From: Ptiloglossa arizonensis
Lineage: Eukaryota; Arthropoda; Insecta; Hymenoptera; Colletidae
Direction: 5' to 3'
Assembly (NCBI RefSeq): GCF_051014685.1
Contig: NC_135054.1
Coordinates: forward strand, 7,878,001-7,942,000
DNA: 64,000 nucleotides
Numbering within the stretch: position 1 is the stretch's first letter; each line of letters begins with the position of its first letter. Shown piece by piece: positions 1 through 11,146 of this stretch. The notes under the pieces are model-generated. The model searched no databases, was not told where the DNA came from, and saw only the letters and a list, made by a program, of their open reading frames with translations. The position numbers and the translations under genes are program-made.

Positions 1-660
1 GTAAAAAGTAGTAATTCGCGTGGGGTCCATAAAAATGTTTATCACCGTCAATAAAAAGGCTCTCTGCTCCTGGCGGGCCTCTGGCCTCTTCGCCTGTTCC
101 TCCCAGTCGCGTTCGATGCTTAACGTAAAGTTAAAAGAGAGGGGTGGGGGGCAAGGAACGGTAAAGGAGGCCAATAGTAAGCTTTAATCTTAACGACGAA
201 CCAACCGATAAAATCCACCAGCCGTTTGTCCATTGTTTTAGTTTTAGAAAGGATTTTTAGTCGCGAGATTGCACTGCACCGACCTACCGTCCCTCTTGCA
301 TCCTTTAACCTCCGACGGAATGCCGGGCGAAATCGTTTCTGGATGCATGTACTCCTAGTCCAGGTTTACGAGCCGGAAATATTCGAGGAAATCCTGCGAA
401 GGCAGCCGGATAAAAAAGTGATGAACGAGTTCTGGTCTAGTCGGACGTTACGTGGAAGCATTTTTGTTTAAAACGTTCGCCCACGCCCTCCTCGTGGGGT
501 CGAAGCGACACCCGACATTCGCGCCCGGGGTTCCAGCCGAGAGAAAGGGATGCCCTGGAGATGTATGCAAAATGGAAATGGAAGACTTATGCCCGGGAGA
601 GCTGTTCTGGGTTACCACCGAGGATACTCTTTCGAGAACCTTTGTTTACGCGAAATTGGA
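1..660. other. No gene recognised; moderately CpG-rich sequence
   Basis: Short overlapping open frames occur in all three plus frames between about 226 and 786, the pattern expected from CpG-rich non-coding DNA rather than from one selected frame. No domain is recognisable. The 480-640 part has more CpG than the AT-rich DNA after 800, which could suit a promoter-proximal region (see the candidate core promoter at 670). Confidence 0.5.
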
Positions 661-669
661 CCAACCTTG

Positions 670-790
670 TATATAAAAGTTTCAGTGGTGACCACAGTGC
701 GTGCCACCTGGAACGAGTTCTTCTCTCGTACGTGCGAACGAACCGAATCGCGGTGGCGTAGCTCGAACTGTTCGTCTTCTTTCTAAAGGT
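670..790 (+). promoter_or_regulatory. Candidate TATA promoter and short 5' exon ending in a splice donor
   Basis: A TATATAAAAG box lies at 670-679. An initiator-like ACAGTG has its A at 696, about 26 bases downstream, slightly closer than is usual in insects. A strong donor-like AAAG/GTAAAT follows with GT at 789-790, so an untranslated first exon of roughly 90 bases is possible. CpG-rich sequence upstream and AT-rich sequence downstream fit a promoter-exon-intron transition. Chance occurrence of each element is likely, so this is a hypothesis only; no coding exon downstream was identified. Confidence 0.2.
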
Positions 791-3700
791 AAATGGGTAC
801 CGAATGAATCGAATTTTGGGCGGCTCAGTAATTAAAATTTGAACAAGAGATTGTTGAGTATTGAGGTATTATAGAAGTACACTTACAGAAAACATGATGA
901 GAAAGTTACAGAAACGTAGATTTCGAAATGATCGTAACTTTGAAATCAATGCACAAAATGCAAAAATATATACGCTAGTTTTTAGATAAAAATTGATATT
1001 TGTATTGCACGTAAAAAGATAGTGTCGAGAATTTTAATTAACAATCATAGAGAGCGATAAGTTAAAGTAATAGATGATAATCGAGGAAATTCGAGGAAAT
1101 ATGTTGGTAATTTCGGTATAATTTATTTGTGAAATGAATAGTGTATTGACCGCAAAGAATAATTATTGTCATATTTCGACATCATTTCCCTCGGATAATA
1201 ATTGTTTTCTTGATAATTAACTACGAAATTCGATTTACGCTATTCATTCATTATTATGATCAAGTATTGTTGTCGAGATTTGTGTCTTTTAGGGAACGTA
1301 GAGTATCTGTAATGTTTTCAGAATATCAAAGCCATGTCTGAATTTAGTTTGTATTTTCATCTTAGTAAGTATAGTACGAGATTAATTATTATCCGAGTGT
1401 TATTGTTTTCTTTGTAAAGTATTTCTTAATTTCTTACTTCGTGTTAATTGAACTTAATAAATAATCACTATTAATTTTCTAGGGAAAGAAATTCTTTGTT
1501 AGACTTTTCAGAGCACACATTCATTATACAATTAATCGGTAGATAATAATTATTCAAACAAGCTCTTTGTCCATACTCTTTGGATCACTTCAAAAAGTTG
1601 ATTTCATAATTACTGTATGACGTGATTCGGTAAGAGAATACTTTCTAATATTAGTTCAACGTGAAATATCATGGCAGTGTATCCTGCATTGAAACATTCT
1701 AACAATGTGATCATTCTCACAGTCAATGATCAAAAACAATTTTCTTTGAACGAAGTAGGAGGCACGAGGATTTTTAATTTCTAGTACACATTATTTCACA
1801 GATAAATAATCTATCATACTCGTTATTCATTTCCAAACTGTTCGTACTACCGTTGAGTCGGTAAGTTATATCAACACCTTGAAGAACCAAGAACTCACTA
1901 TTCTAACCACTCGGAGTACTATGTCTCCATTGTTCTATTACGGACCTTCATCAGTGGAACAAGCGTTGCCAAGAACCTACGTAACACTATGTATTGTGTC
2001 GTGTAAAATGTCGTAAAACAATCACTAGTTTAGTGACAAAGAGAGTGTTACTCCCACGCTAATAAATAATACCATTATTCACACGACAGTATTGTGTTCT
2101 GCCTTTAGTGCGTCACGTACTACTGGTGCAACGGCAATTTCATTCTGCTTGTGTATAAAGTTTTATAGAGCTATCGGAAGGCCCGGTAACGACGTTACGC
2201 GAATGCGGAATACAGTTAAAATTTGGCGAGGCCAATTTGAATTACGGTACATCAGGTTAAAGTAAAGATTTCCGTCGACAAAACCGTAATTTCACGTGTG
2301 CCACCCTACAGAGTATTTCCTCTAATGCACTAGTTTTCAACCATTCAGAAAATAGCTTGTTTCCATAGCAGAACTGAAATTACCTTGGATTTTTCAAATA
2401 GGACCAGATGTTTTGTTCCTTATTGTATTAAGGGATATCAAGGGACGTATTCAAAACCCATACGACGTCATATATTTATTTACACAATAGTTTAATAACT
2501 GTGTTGAAAATAATGGAAATGAAATATTTAGCTTTTCGTTGTATTCTAATTTTAGACAGAAATAAATGACTGAAAATGATTATTCTTTAAAATATATTAT
2601 TTAATATTGTCGTACTATATACGTGAATGTACTTAATAAATAATATACTTAAATTGTATAAATTGTAAGCAAATTACAACTGCCCGAAAACTTCCCAATA
2701 AATTAAATAGTAAAGTTATGTTTAAAATTGGACGAAGAGTATGGCAGTCATATTTTATTTTAAAATGTTTTCCCTGTTTTGGAAATCCGAACACAGAATT
2801 TAACATTTAAATACTCCGATTAGTTCCAAATTTATCGCAAATATTTCCATCAGAAACTTTGAAGATATTACATTGTCAGTGTTGTATCATCCGAAACGTT
2901 TGTAAAGTTTTATCCAATACCAAAGTTTCAAATGTTTAAAAAATTCAATTGCTGCAACTGTTGTGTCTAATTTTCTGAACGCGATCACCTTTTTCTGCAA
3001 CAACAGCGCTCGTATGGAGTACCGAACACCTGTTGAAAATTAAAACTGAATCCAAAATTCATGGACTTCGGTATAATTTGGTAAACGCGACGAGAGTCAA
3101 CTGCAGTGCAATATCACGGCAGCTTTCTCGTTGTGTCTCTGTTCTTATGGCACGATGTGCTAAGTTAGGGTAGAAGTCTGTTTAAATTCACACGCAGCAT
3201 ACTACAGTAATTCACTTCACTCGGGATACTAATATTACAGAGCACCTTTTAACCAACTCCGACTCCTTTCATTCTGTTATATCTTGTCACTTTAATAAGA
3301 GATTCAAAAAATATCTTCAAAGTGCTTGTGATATTTGACAAAAAATGTTTTTCCAATCCTTCTAATATCATTTTAGTGTTTTCTTTTATTGCTTCTGATG
3401 CATTCAATTGAATACTTACCACGAAAAGAAACTTGTTTAATAAATAAATATTTATAGTGGTTTTGTAACATATTCTTTTCACACGTGACAAGACGAATGG
3501 ATTAGTTTTTAAGTCATAAAAATGACAGATGTATCTATAGAGTGAATTCACTTTGTATGAAAATGAAATTCGTTTCATTAAGTACTGGAATAAACGTCCA
3601 TATTCTTTGTTCGTGTTAAAAGTAAAATATTACGTTCTTGTCTTACTTTCTCCTACTAAGAGTTCAATTACAATACAGTGTCCAATTTGATTTTGTTCTT

Positions 3701-5205
3701 TTAGATTGTCTATGTTACTGAAAACATATTTTTAATTGTTTGAAACTATCTTTTTATTTTTTATTTGTTCTAGAAAGGAAAGAATGCATTATAGTAATTA
3801 ACAGATAGTGTATATTTTCTACCTGGAAGGTATTAAACTTCATATGGTCTCTCTTGTTAAGAGCATGAATACTATATTCTTCCTCAACTTCAATATTGAT
3901 TTGAATAAGTGTAAGTAGAATTTCTTAAGAATAAGTGGAATATAACCATTTGAGATCAGACACGTCAGACGTAGAACAGGGACGTACTTATTAGTCAAGC
4001 AGTCATTGTGTACTATAAGAATGTGAGATGTTACAGAATAGTATACATGTAATGTTACATGGCCAATATGAAATTTCATATGATCACATTTATTATGACA
4101 GTACCTTTAAAATTATACATATTTTTACAGTTACAAACTTTAACGACAAGAAAAATTAAACGTAGAATCGCAAATTCCATAGAAATACACAAATGAAAAG
4201 TACGTATATGTATCTGATTAAAGATATTCTTATCATCGTCGATATACCTTCTAAAATTTTTATCGTTACTATTGCATTTTATATTCTGCAATATTCTCAA
4301 CATGACGCAGCATGATTTTCACCGTTCATTTGTTATTCTTCGAAAGTAAATGAAAATCGATGGACCAATATAGCTGCGGTTACCTAGCACTGTACTGAAC
4401 ATTTTCTGTAATTATGATACAATTTTCAGCGTGACTCACCAATACCAATCGTTAATATGACATCGAAGCGACAGCCATTCCATGATCGCTTAAACTAACC
4501 ACTCGTCCAGCTCACATCGCATTACTATACACTGGTTTCGCGATTAACGTTCGCATTCAAGTAACAGTCGATACCCATTAGACGACTGGGCAACGTTACA
4601 GTAACTAGAACCAACATGTAATTTAACAGTAATTAACGTTAGTGGATACTGTACTGAAGTCGATGCAACGTTCACAGCATCGAAATATATAATTCCTGTT
4701 ACCTGACCTTTGCATATCAAACTTTTCGTCGTTTAATTTACAATGTCACGCTTTCATTATCGAATACAGGCTGTTGTTAAATTTATAATATTTTTCAACT
4801 CGAGCAGACGCTACCTGATGTCTCACAATTTTAATTCTAATTAGCGCTTGTTAATTAACGACTGTTGTAAAGTATTAAACATTAACTTTGAGAGAGTATA
4901 ATAATATGTGGTCGTAACAAACGATACGTTCAACGTTTTTGAACACTTTTTTGCGGTCATTTTTAACGTAATGTTATCGGGCAAAATTGTACAATTGTTT
5001 GTCGTAAGAGCGATCGCTAATTAATATTACGGAACAAAATTAAAATACTAAATGATTCTTCAATTTTATGACTACGACTATTCATCTTTTTATTCACAAT
5101 TGAAAGATTAACAGAATATATTTAGTTAATTCTTCAATTGTTCTCATTCTCTCCTGCTTTCAGCCTAATTTTAGTAAACGAAGGTGTATAGCAATTATAA
5201 TTTTA
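791..5205. other. AT-rich non-coding sequence, nothing recognised
   Basis: Stops are dense in all frames and the largest open frame (3249-3578, minus, 109 codons) is a lysine/isoleucine/serine-rich AT artefact. Small inverted matches exist (for example GTGTCGTGT near 1995 against its complement near 2080), but no element boundaries are visible. I see nothing I can name. Confidence 0.6.
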
Positions 5206-5211
5206 TATGTT
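5206..5211. other. Target site duplication, left copy
   Basis: TATGTT directly abuts the LTR here and recurs at 6222-6227 on the other side. Six bases is at the upper end for LTR integrases (4-6), and one base may be shared with the LTR end by chance. Confidence 0.75.
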
Positions 5212-5462
5212 TGGCGGCGGTTTGAAGATGTTTAAGATAGGAGAGAACGGAAATAGGAAAAGGAGTGGGGATAAGCGTTTCATCCCGGGCCTGCTAGTGG
5301 ACTCGTCAGTAAGGCATCCTAGCAGGCCCTGCCTTATACGCCGGGACATTGGAAGATCGGTAAGAGGTCGTATATATAGTGATCGGAGCAGGTACGGGAA
5401 CTTGCGGGAAACGGTTGATGGTGAGTTTCCCTCTGGTGGCAAGCGTGGGTAGTGCCGCCACA
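5212..5462 (-). repeat. 3' LTR (element orientation) of the miniature retrotransposon
   Basis: 251 bp, read as the same base for base as the copy at 5971-6221 (offset 759). Inverted TGGCGGC / GCCGCCA ends sit at the borders. On the minus strand a TATATATA box occurs at 5371-5378, suited to the LTR promoter. An inverted match near the middle (GGGCCTGCTAG and CTAGCAGGCCC, about 5288-5327) could form a stable stem in the transcript. Confidence 0.9.
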
Positions 5463-5754
5463 TAACCCCCTTGCCAGTGGTAAACGATACTTTGAAGTTC
5501 CGTCCTGATGTCCCAGTGGCGTAGCTATTTGTTCCGTTGTTCGGTGGCACAACAGGCACAGGAGGAGGTGTCCAGAGCGGTGGAAGAGAAGAATGCTTCT
5601 TTTTCGTAGTAAGGCCCAGCTGCTGTCGATTGCGGAATACGCGTGGCGAGCATTGTTTGCTCAAGCCGCGTGTTCGCTTGTTGTCCGACGTTGATGCGTG
5701 CGCGTACCAGTATTTATGAAACGCATCGGTGTGGTCGGTGAATAATGTCGACAA
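5463..5754 (-). pseudogene. Residual internal open frame of the LTR element
   Basis: An open frame begins at the ATG ending at 5754 and runs through the interior into the LTR, stopping just outside it (183 codons in all, about 97 of them internal). The internal part is rich in Ser, Thr and Pro with a proline run (PPPVPVVPP) and no zinc knuckle, protease, reverse transcriptase or integrase motif. It may be the joined ends of a deleted gag-pol, or simply unselected. I do not recognise a family, and the part beyond 5463 is LTR sequence read in frame. Confidence 0.35.
5466..5474 (-). other. Polypurine tract of the LTR element
   Basis: The minus strand reads GCAAGGGGG followed by TTA and then the TG start of the downstream LTR. 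A short G-rich purine run directly next to the 3' LTR is the expected plus-strand primer position. Confidence 0.6.
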
Positions 5755-5956
5755 AGCTGCCTGCTGTCCTCCTGGGGTTGATCCTGATGGTTAGCCGGGA
5801 GTATAGCGTCCGTGTCGTCGCTGGCAGGTTGAGGAGTCAACCCTCGGAGAGGGGAATTAACGAAAATCGGCCTTTACGTTGCGTTCCTTTCATCGTCTTG
5901 TGCTGCACCTGTACTGCTGCTGTGCTGTTGTCCAGAAGGTTGCGTTGGTTCTTAGA

Positions 5957-5967
5957 CGGGGTCACCA
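5957..5967 (-). other. tRNA-Trp-type primer binding site
   Basis: The minus strand reads TGGTGACCCCG immediately after a 3-base spacer from the LTR end. This complements the CCA-terminated 3' end of insect tRNA-Trp (GGGGTCA plus CCA), a primer known from several LTR elements. The match ends after 11 bases, shorter than the usual 12-18. Confidence 0.7.
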
Positions 5968-5970
5968 CTT

Positions 5971-6221
5971 TGGCGGCGGTTTGAAGATGTTTAAGATAGG
6001 AGAGAACGGAAATAGGAAAAGGAGTGGGGATAAGCGTTTCATCCCGGGCCTGCTAGTGGACTCGTCAGTAAGGCATCCTAGCAGGCCCTGCCTTATACGC
6101 CGGGACATTGGAAGATCGGTAAGAGGTCGTATATATAGTGATCGGAGCAGGTACGGGAACTTGCGGGAAACGGTTGATGGTGAGTTTCCCTCTGGTGGCA
6201 AGCGTGGGTAGTGCCGCCACA
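5971..6221 (-). repeat. 5' LTR (element orientation) of the miniature retrotransposon
   Basis: Second identical 251-bp LTR. The TATA box is at 6130-6137 on the minus strand, and transcription toward lower coordinates would run through the primer site and the interior. The same CTAGCAGGCCC stem is present. Short open frames in this copy duplicate those of the other LTR and should not be annotated as genes. Confidence 0.9.
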
Positions 6222-6227
6222 TATGTT
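6222..6227. other. Target site duplication, right copy
   Basis: TATGTT immediately follows the CA end of the right-hand LTR and matches 5206-5211. Confidence 0.75.
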
Positions 6228-6923
6228 TGAAACCATAGAGTTTGCTACCTTTTTAAATAGAAAAGAGGAGCTTCTGTATTATATAAACAAAAATCAAACT
6301 TTAAGAACTGAAATACTTAGAATTCATGTTAATATTCCTATATAAACCATTTAACATCACGTCTATTTCCAAACCTTTGTTCACGAGTAATTTTATTCTA
6401 CAATTCATATATTTTTATTCATCACTATGACGAATATTTTGAAAACGCATTTCGCGTTGCAAATACAAACGAAACCCGAAATTCTTTTGTAATTCCTTCA
6501 GTCACAATCTCTCACGCTACGAAAACGATCGGAGAAAGAAGTTCGAAAGCGTCAAATATTATACATACACTTGTTATTTCACTTGACGAGCTGTCAACCT
6601 TTATAAATTTACAAAATCAACGTACAAAGGATGTGTCGATACAAACTCGAAAATTTAACCGTCACATCGGAAGATCGTATTTACGTTGCCTCGATGGAAA
6701 TGTCAAAAAACTACCGCTTCTATTAAATAAACTGTCGACGAAAGGCATTCTCTCGTCGGAGACAAGATTTAAATTGTTTTACGCGCCGAAGACCGCCTCG
6801 GCACACGCGAAATGGTGAATTTTCAGCGAGAAAAGCGATAAGCAAGGTAACTTTTATCCGAGTACACCTCGCCTACCCCTCTGTCTAGTCCCCGAACCCC
6901 GTATCCGCGCGACTCGCTTTTTA
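6228..6923. other. No gene recognised
   Basis: Sequence passes from AT-rich to more CpG-rich after about 6650. The open frames are short and overlapping. Nothing nameable. Confidence 0.5.
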
Positions 6924-7043
6924 ACATAATTTCACGTTTCATTGTCTCCCGGAGTTCCGAGTTCCTGCAGGGAGCTTGTGAGAAGTCCTGAATTTTAATA
7001 CGTTCGTATACCGGCTGTGCCGTCTTTTCTGCCCGGCTACGAG
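6924..7043. repeat. Dispersed repeat, copy 1
   Basis: About 120 bp that aligns by eye with 9502-9633: shared blocks include TTTCATTGTCTCC, CTGAATTTTAATAC and GTCTTTTCT in the same order and at nearly the same spacing. This copy keeps more CpG. Probably an old mobile-element fragment of unknown family; no shared open frame is evident. Confidence 0.6.
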
Positions 7044-9501
7044 ATAAATTTGCGTACAAATGCGAATACAATCTTCATACGCAAAGGGAAGAAATTTTGC
7101 TGCGCAACTGTATACCCTTTGGCCGTCCCGTCTCCCCTTTTCCTTCCGTATCTGATGAATTCTTTTTACGTCGTGAATTCAGAACGACATCGATACATCT
7201 TGGCTCGACTTTCCATGTACGGATTCCGTTCAATTTTATTTTAACGCCCACTTTACTGTTCTCATTAAGGGATTGCACTGCCACGACTGCGACGAAACGC
7301 AGAGTAATATCTTTATGAATTTTTTTATAACGATACATGTATGTCCGATAGGAACGAATTTTTTACCGCGAATAAAACATATAATACGCTTCAAAATGAA
7401 ATTTTTTATGTGCACGTCGAACACGAGCAAACAAAATGACGTTGCTCTTATCAGCTGCGCGCGTGTGATCTGGTGTCGGTGGTGTTGATTTGAAGAATGT
7501 TTGAAAATTCAATGTTGACACATATTATTATTTTTGAACGTACTCTTTGTTGTATAACTGGCGGAATTTTTTAAATTCAGAAAATTGTAAGAAAGCAGAC
7601 GCAATCTTTTTACCAGATACGTTTCCATTATATTTCGATAAGTCATTTTTTATTGGTGTTGCATATCTACTATATTTAATTGTGTAAAAAATCTTTATGG
7701 CAAAATTACGTTATTCTAAGGGTTACGTGCATGCCGTTTCTTAATGAGATTTTTAAGCCTTCAAAGTTCTTCTTAATATTTTTATCTATTTTCTTACACA
7801 CGTACAATATTTTATGTAACGTACAAATTAACAGTAATTTACTACTCGTGACTTGTAGTTGCACCGGTACGTATTATTTTGTATCATTTATCACACTTAT
7901 TACGCCACAATTTACGCACAACTATTTTAACATATTTTACTTTGCGATAGGTTTACCTCTTTATACTTTCACTCTAAATTAATATTATATAGTTCTAAAT
8001 GAATATTATATACTCTTCATTACGTACCTCTTTGCTGAAGAGGATCAAGAAAGTGGTTCCAACGTTCATTATAAATAGATTGCTTCTAAGGATATTATTA
8101 TTTAGTAACAAACAAGGAAGGTTTGAGCTTTCTCAAGCGTGATTCAAACGTTTGAAGCTGAATGGGAGAAGCATAATCGACGCATCGGCTTCTGACTTCT
8201 TGTAAGTCCAATCCTCTCATATTTGACCATAAGGTGTTAATTTCGTAACACAATAAATAATAGTAAAAATTCTTGTACAATGAATCGGGTTTCTTCAACT
8301 AATTTATGGTGTAACTATCAAAAAAAAATTGTGATCCGAAAGTAAAAGACAAATACCACTACCAGTTTATAAACACCAAATATTTACAAAAAGTACTGTA
8401 ATAAATTATCTTAGTATATTTTAAAAGCTCACGAAAATGAATACCTGAAATTATATCGACTTGAAAAAAATAACATGGAAAATCTCGTCGAAAACTACGA
8501 ACAGAAATGTTATTATTGTAAAATTGGCAGATTTTATCTCCCTGTAGATTTTTGATTAAAGCACATTATCATTGTTGAGGATTATGCATGATATGAAAAT
8601 TCTTACGGGGCAACATGCTCGAAAATACACCACCATGGAGGACAACCACTAAATCTTTCGAGATTCGAGGGCAGGATGCGACCAAAAACGCAAGAATATT
8701 CCATCATCATGAAAGAATCGAAATTCTGAATGCTGCAGAGTCTGTGGAGGGCTCGCTTTGTGTTTCTGAAGCAGACGTAAGTGAAAAAAAATTCCAAAGC
8801 TTTAACCTCATCGACTTTTAACTCGTTTCTCTCGAAAATGAATTTTTAAAATACACCATGGAAATATTTCGGAAGACTCAAAATCAATTTCCTTCAATTT
8901 TTGTAGAAATTTTTCGTTCTTGGTCTTCCATTCAATTTTATAACCGAGAAGTTAATGCATTTTGCGAGAAATTTCTTATTTTAAATAAAAATATCCACCA
9001 TTTTATAAAAAATGAATACTTATAATTATAATATCATAAAGATTAGATAATTTATTATATTTTAATTAGAAAAAACTTTCTGATGTTCTTCTTCAACAAT
9101 TTTTGTAATCGTCTTTAAAATTCTTATTCTTGAATGGCGAAAATTGCAGAATACCTTTCGTTTAAATAATTCCGAAAGAACGACCTAATTTTTACATACT
9201 CACATGTATACAATTTTTTCACATATTCTCGAAAAATACACACTCGTTCGGTGCTGTACTTCAATTTCACGATTTTACAAAATCGAAGCGTTTCTAGTTT
9301 TTATCAGAGAATATAGTTTTACTCGTTTCATGGAAGATGGAGTTCAGAGTCCCTGTATTGCGAACGAGGTGAAACCAAAAGCTGGTATCGGTAGAAGCGC
9401 AACACAAAGCGTAGCTACCTGACAATAATGCAAGTTAAAGGGGTTCATTCTGTTGTCCGGAGTTTAATTCAAATACTATCCTGGGGGGCCATTACATTCG
9501 A
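7044..9501. other. AT-rich non-coding sequence
   Basis: No gene or RNA recognised. Phrases such as AAAATGAATAC and AAAATACACCA recur near 8434, 8620, 8850 and 9012, hinting at very old internal duplication, but the units cannot be delimited by eye. Confidence 0.5.
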
Positions 9502-9633
9502 TATAATTTCATATTTCATTGTCTCCTGAGTTCCAAGCCGCTGTGGGAAGTTTGTATAGAGTACTGAATTTTAATACACCTGTGCGGAAAGTTTCTATCG
9601 TCTTTTCTCTTCACAGCTTACAAGTTCCGTTGC
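9502..9633. repeat. Dispersed repeat, copy 2
   Basis: Diverged direct copy of 6924-7043, with TG/CA where copy 1 has CG in several places, consistent with methylated-CpG decay. Same order of shared blocks, no open frame conserved between the copies. Confidence 0.6.
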
Positions 9634-10692
9634 GACCACCATTTTCCTCGAACAAACTGATTTTCGGTTAACGTTGTCGTTACATTTATTATCAGACCGA
9701 CACTTCCTGTAGAAAAAATAATTTCAAACGCGATTATTCCAATGTTTATTTATTCGATGTTCCTTTTAACATTTTCATTATACAGACATTTTTATTATAC
9801 AGTTCCGTTGAATAAGGATTTCCTATTTTCAGGAAGTAGAAATTCAATTTTTCAATCGATATAATTTTTATATTTCCTCGATGTAAACAAAGTGAACAAT
9901 TACCTTAGTTCTACCGTGTGTATATATATTTGGTTTCTTGAAACTATTTTAAAAGAATTCAATTCAATGTTTCAATCGATAAAGTTTAAATCGAGAAGAA
10001 TCTTCATCGATGGAACCAAGGAACACAGTTAAGGTTAGTAATTTGGTACTTAATTCGATGGATCACGGTGTCGTAGAGACTATTAACGAACATATTAATT
10101 TCTTAAGAAATAAGTAATCGCATCAACTGGTTTCACGAATCCACGCTTGCCTTGTTATATACTCTCAATTTCCCAGCGAATCCATACCATACGGTTCTTC
10201 GTGTATTCGGAGCATTTTTAAACGCTCACTCCGTGAGACTGCAAACTCGGAGAATTAACACAGCTGGTGACGAAGGGGGTAGTAGTGAGAAAACAACGGA
10301 CGAAGCGTCTCATTATTTCTACAGCTTGACTTTCCTAAGCCCCGATGCGAGCTTCGCAGCACGTTCTCCCCACAAACAACACTTCTTGCCTGCGAGGCAG
10401 AAACTCCGCAATGGTATCCACGAGTATCGATCATCTTATTCGCGGAATGTGCGCCTGCATCGGCTAATAATCGATGAGCCACGTGACCTGCACAGAATTT
10501 AGAGAATAAGACGTGCCAAACTCGAAAGTATACGTAACGAGGTCTGCTTGTAAAGCGACTGGTGCTGTTCTCTTGCGATAATGGAGATATAAAATTAATT
10601 TCCACCATCGAAGCTTTGCACATGTAAGTGTAACTCGACCAAGGAATAATTTCAAAATCTGATCGTCTTCCGTGGAAAATTAACACGTTCAT
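9634..10692. other. No gene recognised
   Basis: Two overlapping open frames on opposite strands (10152-10502 plus and 10255-10692 minus) occupy a GC-richer patch. They mirror each other, have no recognisable domain, and the minus frame begins at the border of the inverted-repeat element. I treat both as chance. Confidence 0.5.
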
Positions 10693-11146
10693 CGTGCATG
10701 ATCCTCTTATTCGTCTGGAAAATTACCAAAAGTGAACGGAGATAAGCTTCGAAACTACATTATTACAAAAGATGAACGACAAGTTTGATAACCTCGGTTG
10801 TACAGTTTTTATTGGCAAGGTTGGAAAATTCTAAAGCAGTAGTTATCAAATAATTCTATGGGATGATCAGTGACAAAACAGTTCTACTTGAAAGAGAATT
10901 AATTGTAGAAGATGAATCGAGGGTTTTGTACCCACAGTGAAAGAGAATGCCAATGAAATACGCGTACCTGCAGTACTTTATTACAGAAAAAAGCCAAAAA
11001 GTATCACACTATAAACATGTACGTCAAATTCGAACAATCCTTGTTCCGCTAGCGGTATGATTGCTCATCTTTCGTAATAACGTAGCTTCGAAGCTTATCT
11101 CCGTTCACTTTTGGTAATTTTCCAGATGAATGAGAATTCATCCACG
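10693..11146. mobile_element. Inverted-repeat element (MITE or fold-back type)
   Basis: Arms of about 85 bp (10693-10777 and 11062-11146) are inverted copies. The central part of each arm, including ACCAAAAGTGAACGGAGATA, matches with very few differences, while the outer 20 bases are more diverged. The 280-bp centre has no transposase frame. Target duplications are not clear: the outer ends are ragged and the left flank has TTAA while the right does not. Superfamily unknown. The DNA could fold into a long hairpin. Confidence 0.75.

Larger units (their letters stand above)
5212..6221 (-). mobile_element. Miniature LTR retrotransposon (TRIM-like, non-autonomous)
   Basis: A complete 1010-bp element. 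Two 251-bp direct repeats (5212-5462 and 5971-6221), which I read as identical, flank a 508-bp interior. On the minus strand each LTR starts TGTGGCGGC and ends CCGCCGCCA, giving the canonical TG...CA. Three bases inside the minus-strand 5' LTR lies an 11-base match to the complement of the tRNA-Trp 3' end (primer site). A polypurine tract precedes the other LTR. TATGTT flanks both sides. The interior lacks room for protease, reverse transcriptase or integrase, so replication would have to depend on a relative's enzymes. Identical LTRs imply recent insertion or recent conversion. The parent superfamily (Gypsy or BEL-Pao) cannot be decided from what remains. Confidence 0.88.

Noticed and set aside
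5203..5754. 183-codon minus frame as a host gene
   Set aside because: Almost half of it is LTR sequence and the rest is the interior of the miniature retrotransposon.
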